Of a stretch of DNA of 46,332 nucleotides, positions 8,766 to 17,362 are shown piece after piece. This DNA comes from JAGTVG01 sp964389805 (lineage in GTDB: Bacteria > Bacteroidota > Bacteroidia > Cytophagales > Cyclobacteriaceae). Under the pieces are notes generated by a model, which made no database searches, was not told the origin of the DNA, and saw nothing but the letters and a program-made list of their open reading frames with translations. The stretch covers positions 1 to 46,332 of the forward strand of contig CAYMFU010000238.1 of assembly GCA_964389805.1 (NCBI GenBank), written 5' to 3'. Both the position numbers and the translations under genes were made by a program. Each line of letters opens with the position of its first letter. Position 1 is the first letter of the stretch.

Positions 8766-9311
8766 CTAGCCTGCATTTTCATAGGCCTTCTGCAGCCAGG
8801 AAATAAGTTGATCGTCAATGTCTCCAACTTCAGCTGCTCTTACCCTGTGAGAACACATGGCATTGAAACTTCCAGAAGCTTCCAACCTGTCTGTTACATC
8901 AAAACCCTTCAGGTTGATGCCTACATCTATACGCGTTTTTGTTGACGGCTGGACCAATGCAAACTGTTTCTTTCGCCGGAGACTCACATAGGCCCGTTTC
9001 GGAGCAATTTCAACATCGCTGCCAAATTTTTTCACCTCTTCAATCAACTTTGCATACATAGGATATAAAGACTCCTTGCCTCTGTATTGATCATTTATGA
9101 GACTATCCGTACTTTCTGCTGAAGCTGAATCAGTGCCTCTCGCTTTTAAAGATACTTGATTGGCGTATCCGTAGGTAAATCCATGTTCCGTTTTAAGGAA
9201 TTTTATAATCTCACCATGTTTTTCAATACCGGCTTTTTTTACGACTTCAATCCATTCCTCAAGAGATTTCCCGTACTTCTCTTTCAGGTTCTTATTCATT
9301 GTATCTTCCAT
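8766..9311 (-). CDS. DUF4287/DUF5655 domain protein
   Basis: A 181-residue cytoplasmic protein without a signal peptide. The N-terminal part (about 8-58, with KYGKSLEEWIEVV, IIKFLKTEHGFTYGYAN) fits the DUF4287 helical domain. The C-terminal part (about 80-178, with KRAYVSLRRKKQFALVQPS and TRIDVGINLKG) fits the DUF5655 alpha/beta domain. The pair is common as a stand-alone small protein in Bacteroidota and other bacteria. No biochemical function is established that I can name. A second ATG at codon 5 is an alternative start. It is transcribed alone on the minus strand. Confidence 0.8.
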   Translation of the reverse strand: MEDTMNKNLKEKYGKSLEEWIEVVKKAGIEKHGEIIKFLKTEHGFTYGYANQVSLKARGTDSASAESTDSLINDQYRGKESLYPMYAKLIEEVKKFGSDVEIAPKRAYVSLRRKKQFALVQPSTKTRIDVGINLKGFDVTDRLEASGSFNAMCSHRVRAAEVGDIDDQLISWLQKAYENAG

Positions 9312-9456
9312 AATAATATATTTTGGACCTCAAATAAACATTTTTAAGCCATTTCAATTAAGGCAAAGCTTGAAAATTAGGAAAACCATACCTTACTTCA
9401 AAAGATTTGGAAAAATTTATTGGCGTGGATCAGATCCACTTTATGTGAAATATAAT

Positions 9457-10032
9457 TTATTCAGCCGGTCCGATCAGTTCGACAAAATTGCCATCCGGAT
9501 CCTGAACCAATACAAACTGTCGTCCATCTTCAAGGAATGTAGGTGTTTCTTCAATAAGCTCCACATTATGTTCTTTTATCCTTTCCAGGAAAGGCTTCAT
9601 GGATTTTACAAATATGGTAACATACTGTATGCCAATATCATCCTGAATATATTTTTGTGGTGGATGAGTTGCTTCCTTTCCAAAACTCATCAATTTCCAT
9701 TCTGCCGCTTCCGGATCGTCTTTTAATTTCAGAACCGTAACATCGAATGGCACACCCCCTGACAATCCAGATTTCGCAGCAAAAGCTTCATCTACTGAGA
9801 ATCCTCCTGTCTTTGTCATACCGATAACTTTTGTATAAAAGTCAATGGCTTTCTGAAGATCAGAAGTGATCACACCAATCTGAATTGATCCCAATGGAAA
9901 CTCACTCGCATCCTCAACGATTTCTGGTTCCTGTGTATCAAATGATTTTTGAGGCTCTGAACAATTTGATAAGAATATGGCCAATATCAGACCAGGAAAT
10001 AAAACTGAAAAATAGTTCCTTATAATTTTCAT
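9457..10032 (-). CDS. VOC-family (glyoxalase-fold) lipoprotein
   Basis: 191 residues from the ATG at 10032. A longer in-frame start at 10080 would overlap the upstream gene and put 16 extra residues before the signal. The N-terminus is a lipoprotein signal ending FLSNC (Cys24). From about residue 45 a vicinal-oxygen-chelate fold is visible: paired beta-alpha modules IQIGVITSDLQKAIDFY and IQYVTIFVKSM, ending DPDGNFVELIG. The positions usually held by metal-binding His look like Gln, while the final Glu is kept. Human glyoxalase I also uses Gln at one of these sites, so this is not evidence of inactivity. It is third in an apparent minus-strand operon behind fucI and a DUF6786 lipoprotein. An envelope-anchored VOC protein is unusual; the substrate is unknown. 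Confidence 0.75.
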   Translation of the reverse strand: MKIIRNYFSVLFPGLILAIFLSNCSEPQKSFDTQEPEIVEDASEFPLGSIQIGVITSDLQKAIDFYTKVIGMTKTGGFSVDEAFAAKSGLSGGVPFDVTVLKLKDDPEAAEWKLMSFGKEATHPPQKYIQDDIGIQYVTIFVKSMKPFLERIKEHNVELIEETPTFLEDGRQFVLVQDPDGNFVELIGPAE

Positions 10033-10063
10033 GATAAAAATTTTATGTGAAAATAAAAAAATC

Positions 10064-11290
10064 CTAATGGATGAAAGCATCCTTTATATTCTGAAGTTTG
10101 GCATTAAAAAGTTTTTCGGTTAAATGATTCAATTGCTTTTCATCTCCCTGGATATGATAGGTTTGATGAATATGGGTTATTTGCTCACCTGGCTGCAATT
10201 CCGAAACAGGAGACGATGTTTCAAGTTCATAAAAAGGTCCTAAGGGATCCGTATCAGGATCTGGTTTGCCGTCATTGTAAGAGTTAATTACGTCACCATG
10301 GTAAGGATCATTCATAATCTCCCACATGGCCTTAACATATTCCGATTCTTCCTCAGGTTTATTGTATTTAACAATGGTTAATACTTTCTGGTCGGGATCA
10401 TAGCTTCCAAGAATGTCCTTTGCACGCATCCAGTTGAGTCCAATCTTGCTTCTATGTTTCCCATCCCCTTTAAAATACACTACACCACGGCTTGATTTAA
10501 GACGATTGGTCGGAACTTGACCGAAATAGCTGTCATTGACCACTTCTCCTAATGATCCAATTCCTCCCTGGTAATATGGCAACACAATTACCACATTCTC
10601 ACCAGGGTTATACATTCCTAAGATCCATAATGACATAAGTCCTTTTTCCTTGCTCCAGGCAACTGTATCAATATTTTCAAGCAGGTTTTTAGACTGAAAG
10701 CCAACCGCGCTGCAGTTTTCAAGAGTTTCAAGGCCTAGATTTTCTATTATTTCTTCTTCTGAAAAAATACTAACCTCCCGGTCAATCCTGACTTTAAAAT
10801 TCGTATTGGAGTAATTCGAGATGGAGAAGTCTGCTATCAAATTTACAGACTGATCAGACTTCGACGCAACTTTAAAAGGTATCCTGTCCACCTGAGGAGG
10901 AACAAACCAATTGTCCAGATCGAAAGGCCCTCCGGGTTTATGATATAGAGAAAACTGTCCGCCTTCAGGACCAAGCCAGAAACGATCTTCCCCTCCATAG
11001 GCATTGAAACGTTCATTTACTTCTTCGGATTCAATCAGATCATAATTTATCCAGCCAAATCCAGGTGCATCCTCACCTTTCAGTGTACTAGTCATGATCC
11101 TGCCCTGATACTGGGGAATAACGACTATCTGACCTTGCCCACCGGGTGCTTTTAATACGAACGCGTCGGTGTACTTCTGAAGGAATTCAATATCGTCTTT
11201 AAATGATTTTACCATTTTTTCACTTATCATTTTTTGACATCCTGAAAAAAGTATAACAAGACATAACAATAGTAATCTGCAATTTCTCAT
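10064..11290 (-). CDS. DUF6786-type lipoprotein, galactose-mutarotase-like fold
   Basis: 408 residues with a lipoprotein signal ending LFSGC (Cys18). The body reads as a beta-rich protein. It includes QGRIMTSTLKG, GFGWINYDLI, GGEDRFWLGPEGGQFSLY, the long sandwich region, and FYELETSSPVSELQPG followed by THIHQTYHI. This pattern matches proteins I recall as DUF6786, which resemble aldose 1-epimerases and related carbohydrate-binding sandwich proteins. It starts 28 bases after fucI ends and 31 bases before the VOC lipoprotein start, so the three probably form an operon. Likely exported to the periplasm or cell surface. A carbohydrate-related role is inferred from the fold and the neighbour only. 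Confidence 0.75.
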   Translation of the reverse strand: MRNCRLLLLCLVILFSGCQKMISEKMVKSFKDDIEFLQKYTDAFVLKAPGGQGQIVVIPQYQGRIMTSTLKGEDAPGFGWINYDLIESEEVNERFNAYGGEDRFWLGPEGGQFSLYHKPGGPFDLDNWFVPPQVDRIPFKVASKSDQSVNLIADFSISNYSNTNFKVRIDREVSIFSEEEIIENLGLETLENCSAVGFQSKNLLENIDTVAWSKEKGLMSLWILGMYNPGENVVIVLPYYQGGIGSLGEVVNDSYFGQVPTNRLKSSRGVVYFKGDGKHRSKIGLNWMRAKDILGSYDPDQKVLTIVKYNKPEEESEYVKAMWEIMNDPYHGDVINSYNDGKPDPDTDPLGPFYELETSSPVSELQPGEQITHIHQTYHIQGDEKQLNHLTEKLFNAKLQNIKDAFIH

Positions 11291-11318
11291 ATTTATTTTT
11301 AATAATCATAATAATCTT

Positions 11319-13112
11319 TTACTTATATACCGGCCGGTAGGTATTGCAGGCTCTGTAATCCGATCCTTCCGGATCCATTCCAAATGCATTCCATGCACTA
11401 GGCCTGAATATCTGTTCATCAGGCACATTATGCATGCAAACAGGAATTCTCAGCATGGAAGCGAGTGTAATTAATTGTGGACCGAAATGTCCATAACTAA
11501 ATGCACAATGATTGGCACCCCAGTTTGCCATGACTGAATAAACATCCCTGAAAGGACCTTTTCCTGTAAGCCGGGGTGCAAACCACGTAGTAGGCCATGA
11601 AGGATTAGTTCTAACATCCAGTGTTTTATGAACTTCTTCCGGCAAGTCTACAGTATAACCCTCTGCAATTTGTAATGCAGGGCCCAATCCCTTTATTATG
11701 TTAATCCGTGCCATAGTGACCGGCATATTTCCAACTGTCAAGAATGTAGAAGAGAACCCCCCGCCTCTGAAATATTCAGTAATTGCAGGTCCCCAGGTGG
11801 TGTTTTTCAAACAGGCATCTGCTTCCTCCTCGGATATTTCCCAATACGGCTTCATGACAGGTTTACCATCAACCTGCTGCCTTCCGGTACCATCCAGGCT
11901 TGCCGATCCGGAGTTTATCAAATGTATGATCCCATGTTGTGCAAGGCCTTCAAGCGCGTATCCTGTAACCCGTTTTACTGAGTCGGGACTCCAATAGGTT
12001 CTTACATCACAAAATACCTGTGCACTATCATTCAAAAGATGCCCGAAAAGCATAGTTGCCCCATTTAGTGAATCATTTTCCGTGGCAACCATGAAAGGTT
12101 GTCTTATTCCGTTCCAGTCAAAAGAACTATTCAATATGGCTTCTGTAAAATCACCATTTGGGAAATGATCTGTCCACTGCCTTTGTCCCTGGAAGCCTGA
12201 GATTAAAGCATTATGCCCCAGAGCTTCCTCTCCATGACCCAGGTCGGCCAGTTTCTTATTCCCAATCATAAGGTCCCTGGCAATTAAGGTCATTTTCACA
12301 ATCCATTCCCATTCTTCATCTTTCCTTGACCTGGACTTCTGTCGTGCAGGCGGATTATAATCAATCCCCTCCTTGCAATTATTCTTAACCCATGTCAAAG
12401 CCTTATTATATTCATCCGGATCAAATATATCTCTTTCAATCCGCCTGGTAAATTCCGTCATATCAACAGTCTCCGTTCTCATGCCAAGATAGTCCTGGAA
12501 GAAATCCTGGTCAACGACTGAACCAGCGATCCCCATTGATACCGATCCCATAGACAGGTAACTTTTCCCTTTCATGGTTGCCACGGCCAGCCCGGCCTTA
12601 ACAAAGGACAGTATTTTAGCCTGAACATCAGAAGGAATACTTTGATCGTTACTTTCCTGTACCTCCTGGCCATAAATGCTAAAGGTTGGGAGCCCTTTCT
12701 GACTGTATCCTGCCAGGGCAGCTGCCAAATAAACTGCACCAGGCCTTTCAGTACCATTAAATCCCCATATGGCTTTTGGGATATGCGGATCCATATCTAT
12801 AGTCTCCGTACCATAACACCAACAAGGTGTGACAGTTAGTGAAACGCCAACGCCTTCCCTCCTGAATTTCTCTGCGGTCATGGCCGATTCAGCTACACCT
12901 CCTATGGTGGTATCGGCTATCACAACCTCCAATTCACCGCCATCAGCATGCCTGATGTTATTCCTTAAAAAATCAGCCACATTTCTAGCCATTGTCATGG
13001 TCTGGTTTTCAAGTGATTCACGAACACCGTCAAGCCTTCCATCTATGGTAGGTCGTATGCCAATTTTAGGGAGATCGCCACATAACCTGTTTCCTGTAAT
13101 AGTATTACCCAT
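11319..13112 (-). CDS. fucI: L-fucose isomerase
   Basis: 597 residues, close to the 591 of E. coli FucI, with full-length similarity. It interconverts L-fucose and L-fuculose, and the family also acts on D-arabinose. Manganese ligands expected from E. coli FucI (Glu337, Asp361, His528) correspond to Glu345 in ATENDSLNGA, Asp369 in FCDVRTYW and His535 in WGANHCAFSYGH. The start at 13112 lacks an obvious Shine-Dalgarno, as is common in this phylum. Upstream on the same strand is an exported SGNH hydrolase; downstream are two lipoproteins. No fuculokinase or fuculose-phosphate aldolase is adjacent, but the FGGY kinase and aldolase-like protein at the left of the window could complete the route. 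Confidence 0.96.
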   Translation of the reverse strand: MGNTITGNRLCGDLPKIGIRPTIDGRLDGVRESLENQTMTMARNVADFLRNNIRHADGGELEVVIADTTIGGVAESAMTAEKFRREGVGVSLTVTPCWCYGTETIDMDPHIPKAIWGFNGTERPGAVYLAAALAGYSQKGLPTFSIYGQEVQESNDQSIPSDVQAKILSFVKAGLAVATMKGKSYLSMGSVSMGIAGSVVDQDFFQDYLGMRTETVDMTEFTRRIERDIFDPDEYNKALTWVKNNCKEGIDYNPPARQKSRSRKDEEWEWIVKMTLIARDLMIGNKKLADLGHGEEALGHNALISGFQGQRQWTDHFPNGDFTEAILNSSFDWNGIRQPFMVATENDSLNGATMLFGHLLNDSAQVFCDVRTYWSPDSVKRVTGYALEGLAQHGIIHLINSGSASLDGTGRQQVDGKPVMKPYWEISEEEADACLKNTTWGPAITEYFRGGGFSSTFLTVGNMPVTMARINIIKGLGPALQIAEGYTVDLPEEVHKTLDVRTNPSWPTTWFAPRLTGKGPFRDVYSVMANWGANHCAFSYGHFGPQLITLASMLRIPVCMHNVPDEQIFRPSAWNAFGMDPEGSDYRACNTYRPVYK

Positions 13113-13299
13113 ATTTTAAAAAACTTTAATAAAAAAAATTTGATTATGTATATAAAAGTTCTGTCTATGAATGGCAATCCTTCAAGCATAAAAATGCATA
13201 TCTATCCCAGGATTACAACTTTCACTTCTTGAAATAAGCCCTCAATATACTAAAAAAAACGGAGAATAATTAGGGTTGTTTATTCAATAATGGCCGGAA

Positions 13300-13989
13300 T
13301 TATTCGATAAACACATGTATGGCATCCGCTACTTTCTCAGCAAGCAATTGGCATCCAAAATTGGTAAAATGAACGCCGTCCTCCTGCATGATTTTGCCCT
13401 TCTCCCCTTCCACAACAAATTTATACAAGTCATTCACTGGTACACCCAGTCGATTTACCAAATCGACGCTCAATTCATTGTACCGGATCACATCTTCATT
13501 ATACCTGCTGAAGTCATTGGATTCCTTATGCGCAGCATTTGCGTTTTCCTCATCTACCGGTGTGGTGGTAGCCCATATTACCCTGCATTCCGGCCAGCAG
13601 TAATGAATGTATTTTATAATACGCTCAACATTTTCAATGTATAACTCTTCCGATACCAGTTTTCTTCTGCTGTTATAGGGTATATTTTTAATATCATGTA
13701 AGCCAGAATTAAGATGAATGATATCAGCGGGTTTATTTTTAATCCATCTTGGAGCATTGGCCAGAAGATTGACAGTATGCTGAGTGTTCCCTTCAGGCCC
13801 CCATAGATTATTACCCTCCGGCAGATAAAGTCCTACATAGGGTTGGTAGCCTTTACGAATGGAATCCCCCAGCAAGGTAATATTTTTCCCTTTCCATCCC
13901 ACAGATATGGCTGTTGAACTGAGGAACCCAAGGGCAATTGTTCCTGAGTATTTCAAAAAAGTGCGGCGGTTGCTATTTAATGGCGACAT
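13300..13989 (-). CDS. Exported SGNH/GDSL hydrolase with twin-arginine-type signal
   Basis: 229 residues from the ATG at 13989. An upstream in-frame ATG at 14052 is possible but would put 21 residues before the signal. The N-terminus NRRTFLKYSGTIALGFLSS is a twin-arginine-like export signal. SGNH blocks are visible: GDS in LLGDSIRKGY (nucleophile Ser), a Gly/Asn region LNSGLHD, and DGVHFT near the end with the catalytic Asp-x-x-His. Proteins of this type are esterases or deacetylases acting on carbohydrates or lipids. The gene lies 187 bases upstream of fucI on the same strand and is divergent from a TonB-dependent receptor. A role in removing acyl groups from imported glycans is an inference from this context. 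Confidence 0.82.
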   Translation of the reverse strand: MSPLNSNRRTFLKYSGTIALGFLSSTAISVGWKGKNITLLGDSIRKGYQPYVGLYLPEGNNLWGPEGNTQHTVNLLANAPRWIKNKPADIIHLNSGLHDIKNIPYNSRRKLVSEELYIENVERIIKYIHYCWPECRVIWATTTPVDEENANAAHKESNDFSRYNEDVIRYNELSVDLVNRLGVPVNDLYKFVVEGEKGKIMQEDGVHFTNFGCQLLAEKVADAIHVFIE

Positions 13990-14063
13990 ACTACTCAATA
14001 TAATTTGCAACAATTTAATGTATTTTTGGGAGAATTGTTTAAAAGGATCCATCTGAAGAATAC

Positions 14064-16388
14064 GTGCATATAATAAGAATCATATTTACAAGGCCGAAAA
14101 TCTTTAAAATTTCGTATAAGAAGTTTTCTGTCTTTTTTTCTCTTTTCGTAATAGCAGCCATAAACACGTATGGTCAACTTAGTGGTTTAGTTGTTGACAT
14201 GAGTAACCGGTCACCGCTTCCCGGAGCAAATATTATGCTGAATGACTCTATAACGGCAGTTACAGATATAAATGGCAACTTCAGTATTGAACCAAAAATC
14301 TACCCGCTTACCCTCTCAGCCTCCTATATTGGATATGAGCCGGCTTCAATTCAGCTGGACAAGGCCATGGGGAATATAACGATTGAATTAAAAGCATCAA
14401 ATTACATGCTTGGAGAAGTCGTTATATCAGCTTATGATGGGAGGCAAAGGATAATTGAGAGTCCGGGAAGTATAGCTATGCTGCCACAAAAAGAAATGAA
14501 GATCGACAATGATATATATTTCATCCCTTCACTTAACAGGGTTACTGGCATATATGCCCATTCAGGGACCTATAATACAAACAGGATAACCATTCGTGGT
14601 ATAGGATCCCGGTCATTATTTATTACTTCCAAGATAAGGGCCTATTATGACAATATCCCACTAACTACCGGTGACGGAGAAACTACAGTCGAGGATGTTG
14701 ATCCTAATATAATAGACAGAATGGAAGTGATAAAAGGACCATCCTCAAGTTTGTACGGGGCGGGTCTTGGAGGAACTTTGCTGATACGCTCTGAATCTCC
14801 TACAAGTCAGGAAAAATATCTGAAATACAGTATTACAGGAGGCTCTTTTGGTTATTTTAAAAATGATCTGTCATTTGCGTATGGAAATGAAAAGAATCGC
14901 CTGGCTGTGGTTGTTAATAAGATCAATAGTGATGGGTACCGTGAAAACAACCAATATGACCGCTTTACCACAAGCATACATTATAAATCGTATCTCACGG
15001 AGAAAACAACTCTGAATTTCCTGAGTACCTTCATCAGTCTGGATGCCCAGATCCCATCGTCGCTGAACAGGGCTACTTATGAGACCAATCCTGAAGCAGC
15101 CGCTCCAAACTGGGCAGCGGCTGAGGGATTTGAAGATAACCGGAAATTTATTTCAGGGCTGGGGATAAATCATATTTTTAATAAAAAATCAAGCATTGAT
15201 GCCAGCGTATTCTATACCTGGAGGGATTTATATGAAAGAAGACCATTTAACATTCTTGAAGATAATGTTAATGCAACAGGTACCCGTATAAATTATGAGT
15301 ACAAGAACATGTGGAATAATTACAGGCTTAGCCTTGTGGCAGGGGGAGAATATTTTATTGATTTTTATGAATGGCAAACCTATGAAAACGATGATAATGA
15401 AAAGGGGGACCTGCTTAGTGACAATAAGGAATCCCGGGAAAACATCAATGGATTTGTAAAGGCCGATCTGCAATTTCCTTTTAAAACATTTCTCACCATA
15501 GGGGTGAATATAAATAACACAAACTATGATTATCGTAGTTTATATGCCAGCGACGGATCCGACAATTCCGGGGATTATAGTTTCGGCACAACGATTTCAC
15601 CTAGAATTGCCATTTCACACCCCATAACTTCAAACATCTTTATATATGGTAACATAAGTCATGGATTCAGCCCTCCCTCTTTAGCGGAGACCCTAACTCC
15701 ATCCGGCTCAATCAATCCGGAGATCAAACCTGAGAATGGCATTAATTATGAAGCTGGCACAAAGGGGATGATCTTTAAAAACAAATTGTTTTATGACCTT
15801 GCTTTCTTTTCAATGCATATTAACGACCTGATAGTAGCCCAGAGGGTTGGCGAAGATGAATTTATAGGAATAAATGCCGGAAAGACCGTTAACAATGGCC
15901 TGGAACTATCTATTAATTACAACTTCCTTCCTGTATCCAATAAGAATTCTGAATTTACAGGGTATATCACCTATACACTTGCAGATTATACTTTTAAGGA
16001 TTTCGTAGAGGTTGGTAATGATTATTCGGGCAATGAGTTGACCGGGGTTCCAAAAAATGTATTTAATGCCGGATTGGCTTTTAAAGTAAAGGCCGGACTA
16101 TATGGCAATTTGAATTATCAATTTGTGGATGAAATGCCTATGCGGGATGACAACTCGGTATATTCGGATCCATATCAGCTGGTAAACTTTAAATTAGGTT
16201 ATATGAAGCATATATCGAATCATTTTGAGATCAATATTCATGGCATAATGAATAATGTATTCAATGAAAAATACGCTTCCATGATATCTGTGAATGCAGC
16301 TAGTTTCGGAGGAAATCCTCCAAGGTATTATTATCCAGGGATGCCACGAAATTTCTTCACGGGTGTTGAAGTCAGGTATAATTTTTAA
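14064..16388 (+). CDS. TonB-dependent outer-membrane receptor
   Basis: 774 residues read from a GTG at 14064, the only plausible start before the signal sequence KKFSVFFSLFVIAAINTYGQ. Domains in order are a carboxypeptidase-regulatory-like beta domain (about 38-110: GLVVDMSNRSPLPGANIML), the plug (about 120-240: ITIRGIGSR, VEVIKGPSS-like MEVIKGPSSSLYGAGLGG), and a 22-strand-type barrel with the aromatic C-terminus VRYNF. It imports a ligand across the outer membrane using TonB energy. No SusD-like partner is adjacent, so it is not a classical SusCD polysaccharide system. The barrel style is closer to siderophore- or cobalamin-type receptors. It is divergent from the SGNH hydrolase (74 bases) and convergent with the DUF4340 gene. 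Confidence 0.9.
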   Translation: MHIIRIIFTRPKIFKISYKKFSVFFSLFVIAAINTYGQLSGLVVDMSNRSPLPGANIMLNDSITAVTDINGNFSIEPKIYPLTLSASYIGYEPASIQLDKAMGNITIELKASNYMLGEVVISAYDGRQRIIESPGSIAMLPQKEMKIDNDIYFIPSLNRVTGIYAHSGTYNTNRITIRGIGSRSLFITSKIRAYYDNIPLTTGDGETTVEDVDPNIIDRMEVIKGPSSSLYGAGLGGTLLIRSESPTSQEKYLKYSITGGSFGYFKNDLSFAYGNEKNRLAVVVNKINSDGYRENNQYDRFTTSIHYKSYLTEKTTLNFLSTFISLDAQIPSSLNRATYETNPEAAAPNWAAAEGFEDNRKFISGLGINHIFNKKSSIDASVFYTWRDLYERRPFNILEDNVNATGTRINYEYKNMWNNYRLSLVAGGEYFIDFYEWQTYENDDNEKGDLLSDNKESRENINGFVKADLQFPFKTFLTIGVNINNTNYDYRSLYASDGSDNSGDYSFGTTISPRIAISHPITSNIFIYGNISHGFSPPSLAETLTPSGSINPEIKPENGINYEAGTKGMIFKNKLFYDLAFFSMHINDLIVAQRVGEDEFIGINAGKTVNNGLELSINYNFLPVSNKNSEFTGYITYTLADYTFKDFVEVGNDYSGNELTGVPKNVFNAGLAFKVKAGLYGNLNYQFVDEMPMRDDNSVYSDPYQLVNFKLGYMKHISNHFEINIHGIMNNVFNEKYASMISVNAASFGGNPPRYYYPGMPRNFFTGVEVRYNF

Positions 16389-16422
16389 GTATGTGCCAGG
16401 GATAATTAAAATCTACAAGCCA

Positions 16423-17352
16423 TTATTGCTCTCCCAACAATTCCGACTGACCTTTGAAGATCTTTATCAACAGGCTATTATCTGAAAAATAGCTCTTGGG
16501 ATTGTAACTGGAATGCAGGATATACCCATATAGCGGGTGTGAATAAGCCTCAAGTTTCACTTCTTCCGCCAGGTCATTAGCCTGTATCAAAACGCTCAGT
16601 GTCGGATTAATCAATGCAGCAGGTTCTACATCATCCACAAAGTCAGATCCATTCATATATCGAAGTCCGGATAAAAATGAAGCAGTCATTGCGGAATCTG
16701 CCTGATTATTACCAATATACCATCGGTCGTTTGATTTGTTCAGGATATACGCGGAATCACCCGGATAATTGAAAGTTACCTGCGTGATGGAATCACTTGT
16801 AATTTGCAGAAATCTCGAATTCCTGAATCCCTCAGGATCAGAAGGAAAAGATATCCCCATAAAATTGTTGGCAGCATACACTTCTTTATCCTCGAACAGG
16901 CGAACGAATGTATGGAACTGTTGTTGTCCATGTACACCAAACCGCCCTAATATCAGATCTAATGTACCGGCATTATTTTCAAATACCTGTACCCTGGTAC
17001 CAGACGAATCCACCTGATAATCCACCCATTTCTCTGGATCCCTGGTGGCTATCCTGTCTGGTTTTATCATGAGGAGGGCACTTAATGCATTATTTACACT
17101 TGTACCAGTGGCATCAACCTTTTTATTTCCAGGTATTGTAACCTTCCACTGGTCATTGTCTTTGCTCACTTCAAAGGAAGATCCTGATTTGGTAATAACA
17201 ATGCGGTTTACCCTGGAGGTATCTATCACAACAAGTTCTTCCCTGAATGACTTACTCCGCCCTGTATTTTTAAATAACTTAAGCCCGGCATATACCACAA
17301 CTAGAATTACCAGAACGGCTACCAACCTGATGTTTTTTACACTTCTGAACAT
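16423..17352 (-). CDS. DUF4340 protein of the GldA/F/G-type ABC cassette
   Basis: 309 residues from the ATG at 17352. The frame extends further upstream but would overlap gldG. One N-terminal membrane segment (about 8-24) is followed by a large periplasmic part with repeated modules of the DUF4340 type: VVIDTSRVNRIVITKSG, WKVTIPGNKKVDAT, then VQVFENNAGTLDLILGRFG and DNLAEEVKLEAYSH-like strands. It is the last of four tightly spaced minus-strand genes and starts 10 bases after gldG. DUF4340 proteins commonly accompany GldG-like auxiliary subunits, presumably as extra-cytoplasmic partners of the ABC complex. The transported substrate is unknown. Confidence 0.85.
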   Translation of the reverse strand: MFRSVKNIRLVAVLVILVVVYAGLKLFKNTGRSKSFREELVVIDTSRVNRIVITKSGSSFEVSKDNDQWKVTIPGNKKVDATGTSVNNALSALLMIKPDRIATRDPEKWVDYQVDSSGTRVQVFENNAGTLDLILGRFGVHGQQQFHTFVRLFEDKEVYAANNFMGISFPSDPEGFRNSRFLQITSDSITQVTFNYPGDSAYILNKSNDRWYIGNNQADSAMTASFLSGLRYMNGSDFVDDVEPAALINPTLSVLIQANDLAEEVKLEAYSHPLYGYILHSSYNPKSYFSDNSLLIKIFKGQSELLGEQ

Positions 17353-17362
17353 AATGCTATAA

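Noticed and set aside
9370..9726. 118-codon plus-strand reading frame
   Set aside because: It lies mostly antisense to the VOC lipoprotein gene and its translation shows no family features.
14064..16388. SusC/SusD polysaccharide utilisation locus
   Set aside because: No SusD-like lipoprotein, glycoside hydrolase or hybrid regulator is adjacent, and the receptor is shorter than typical SusC.
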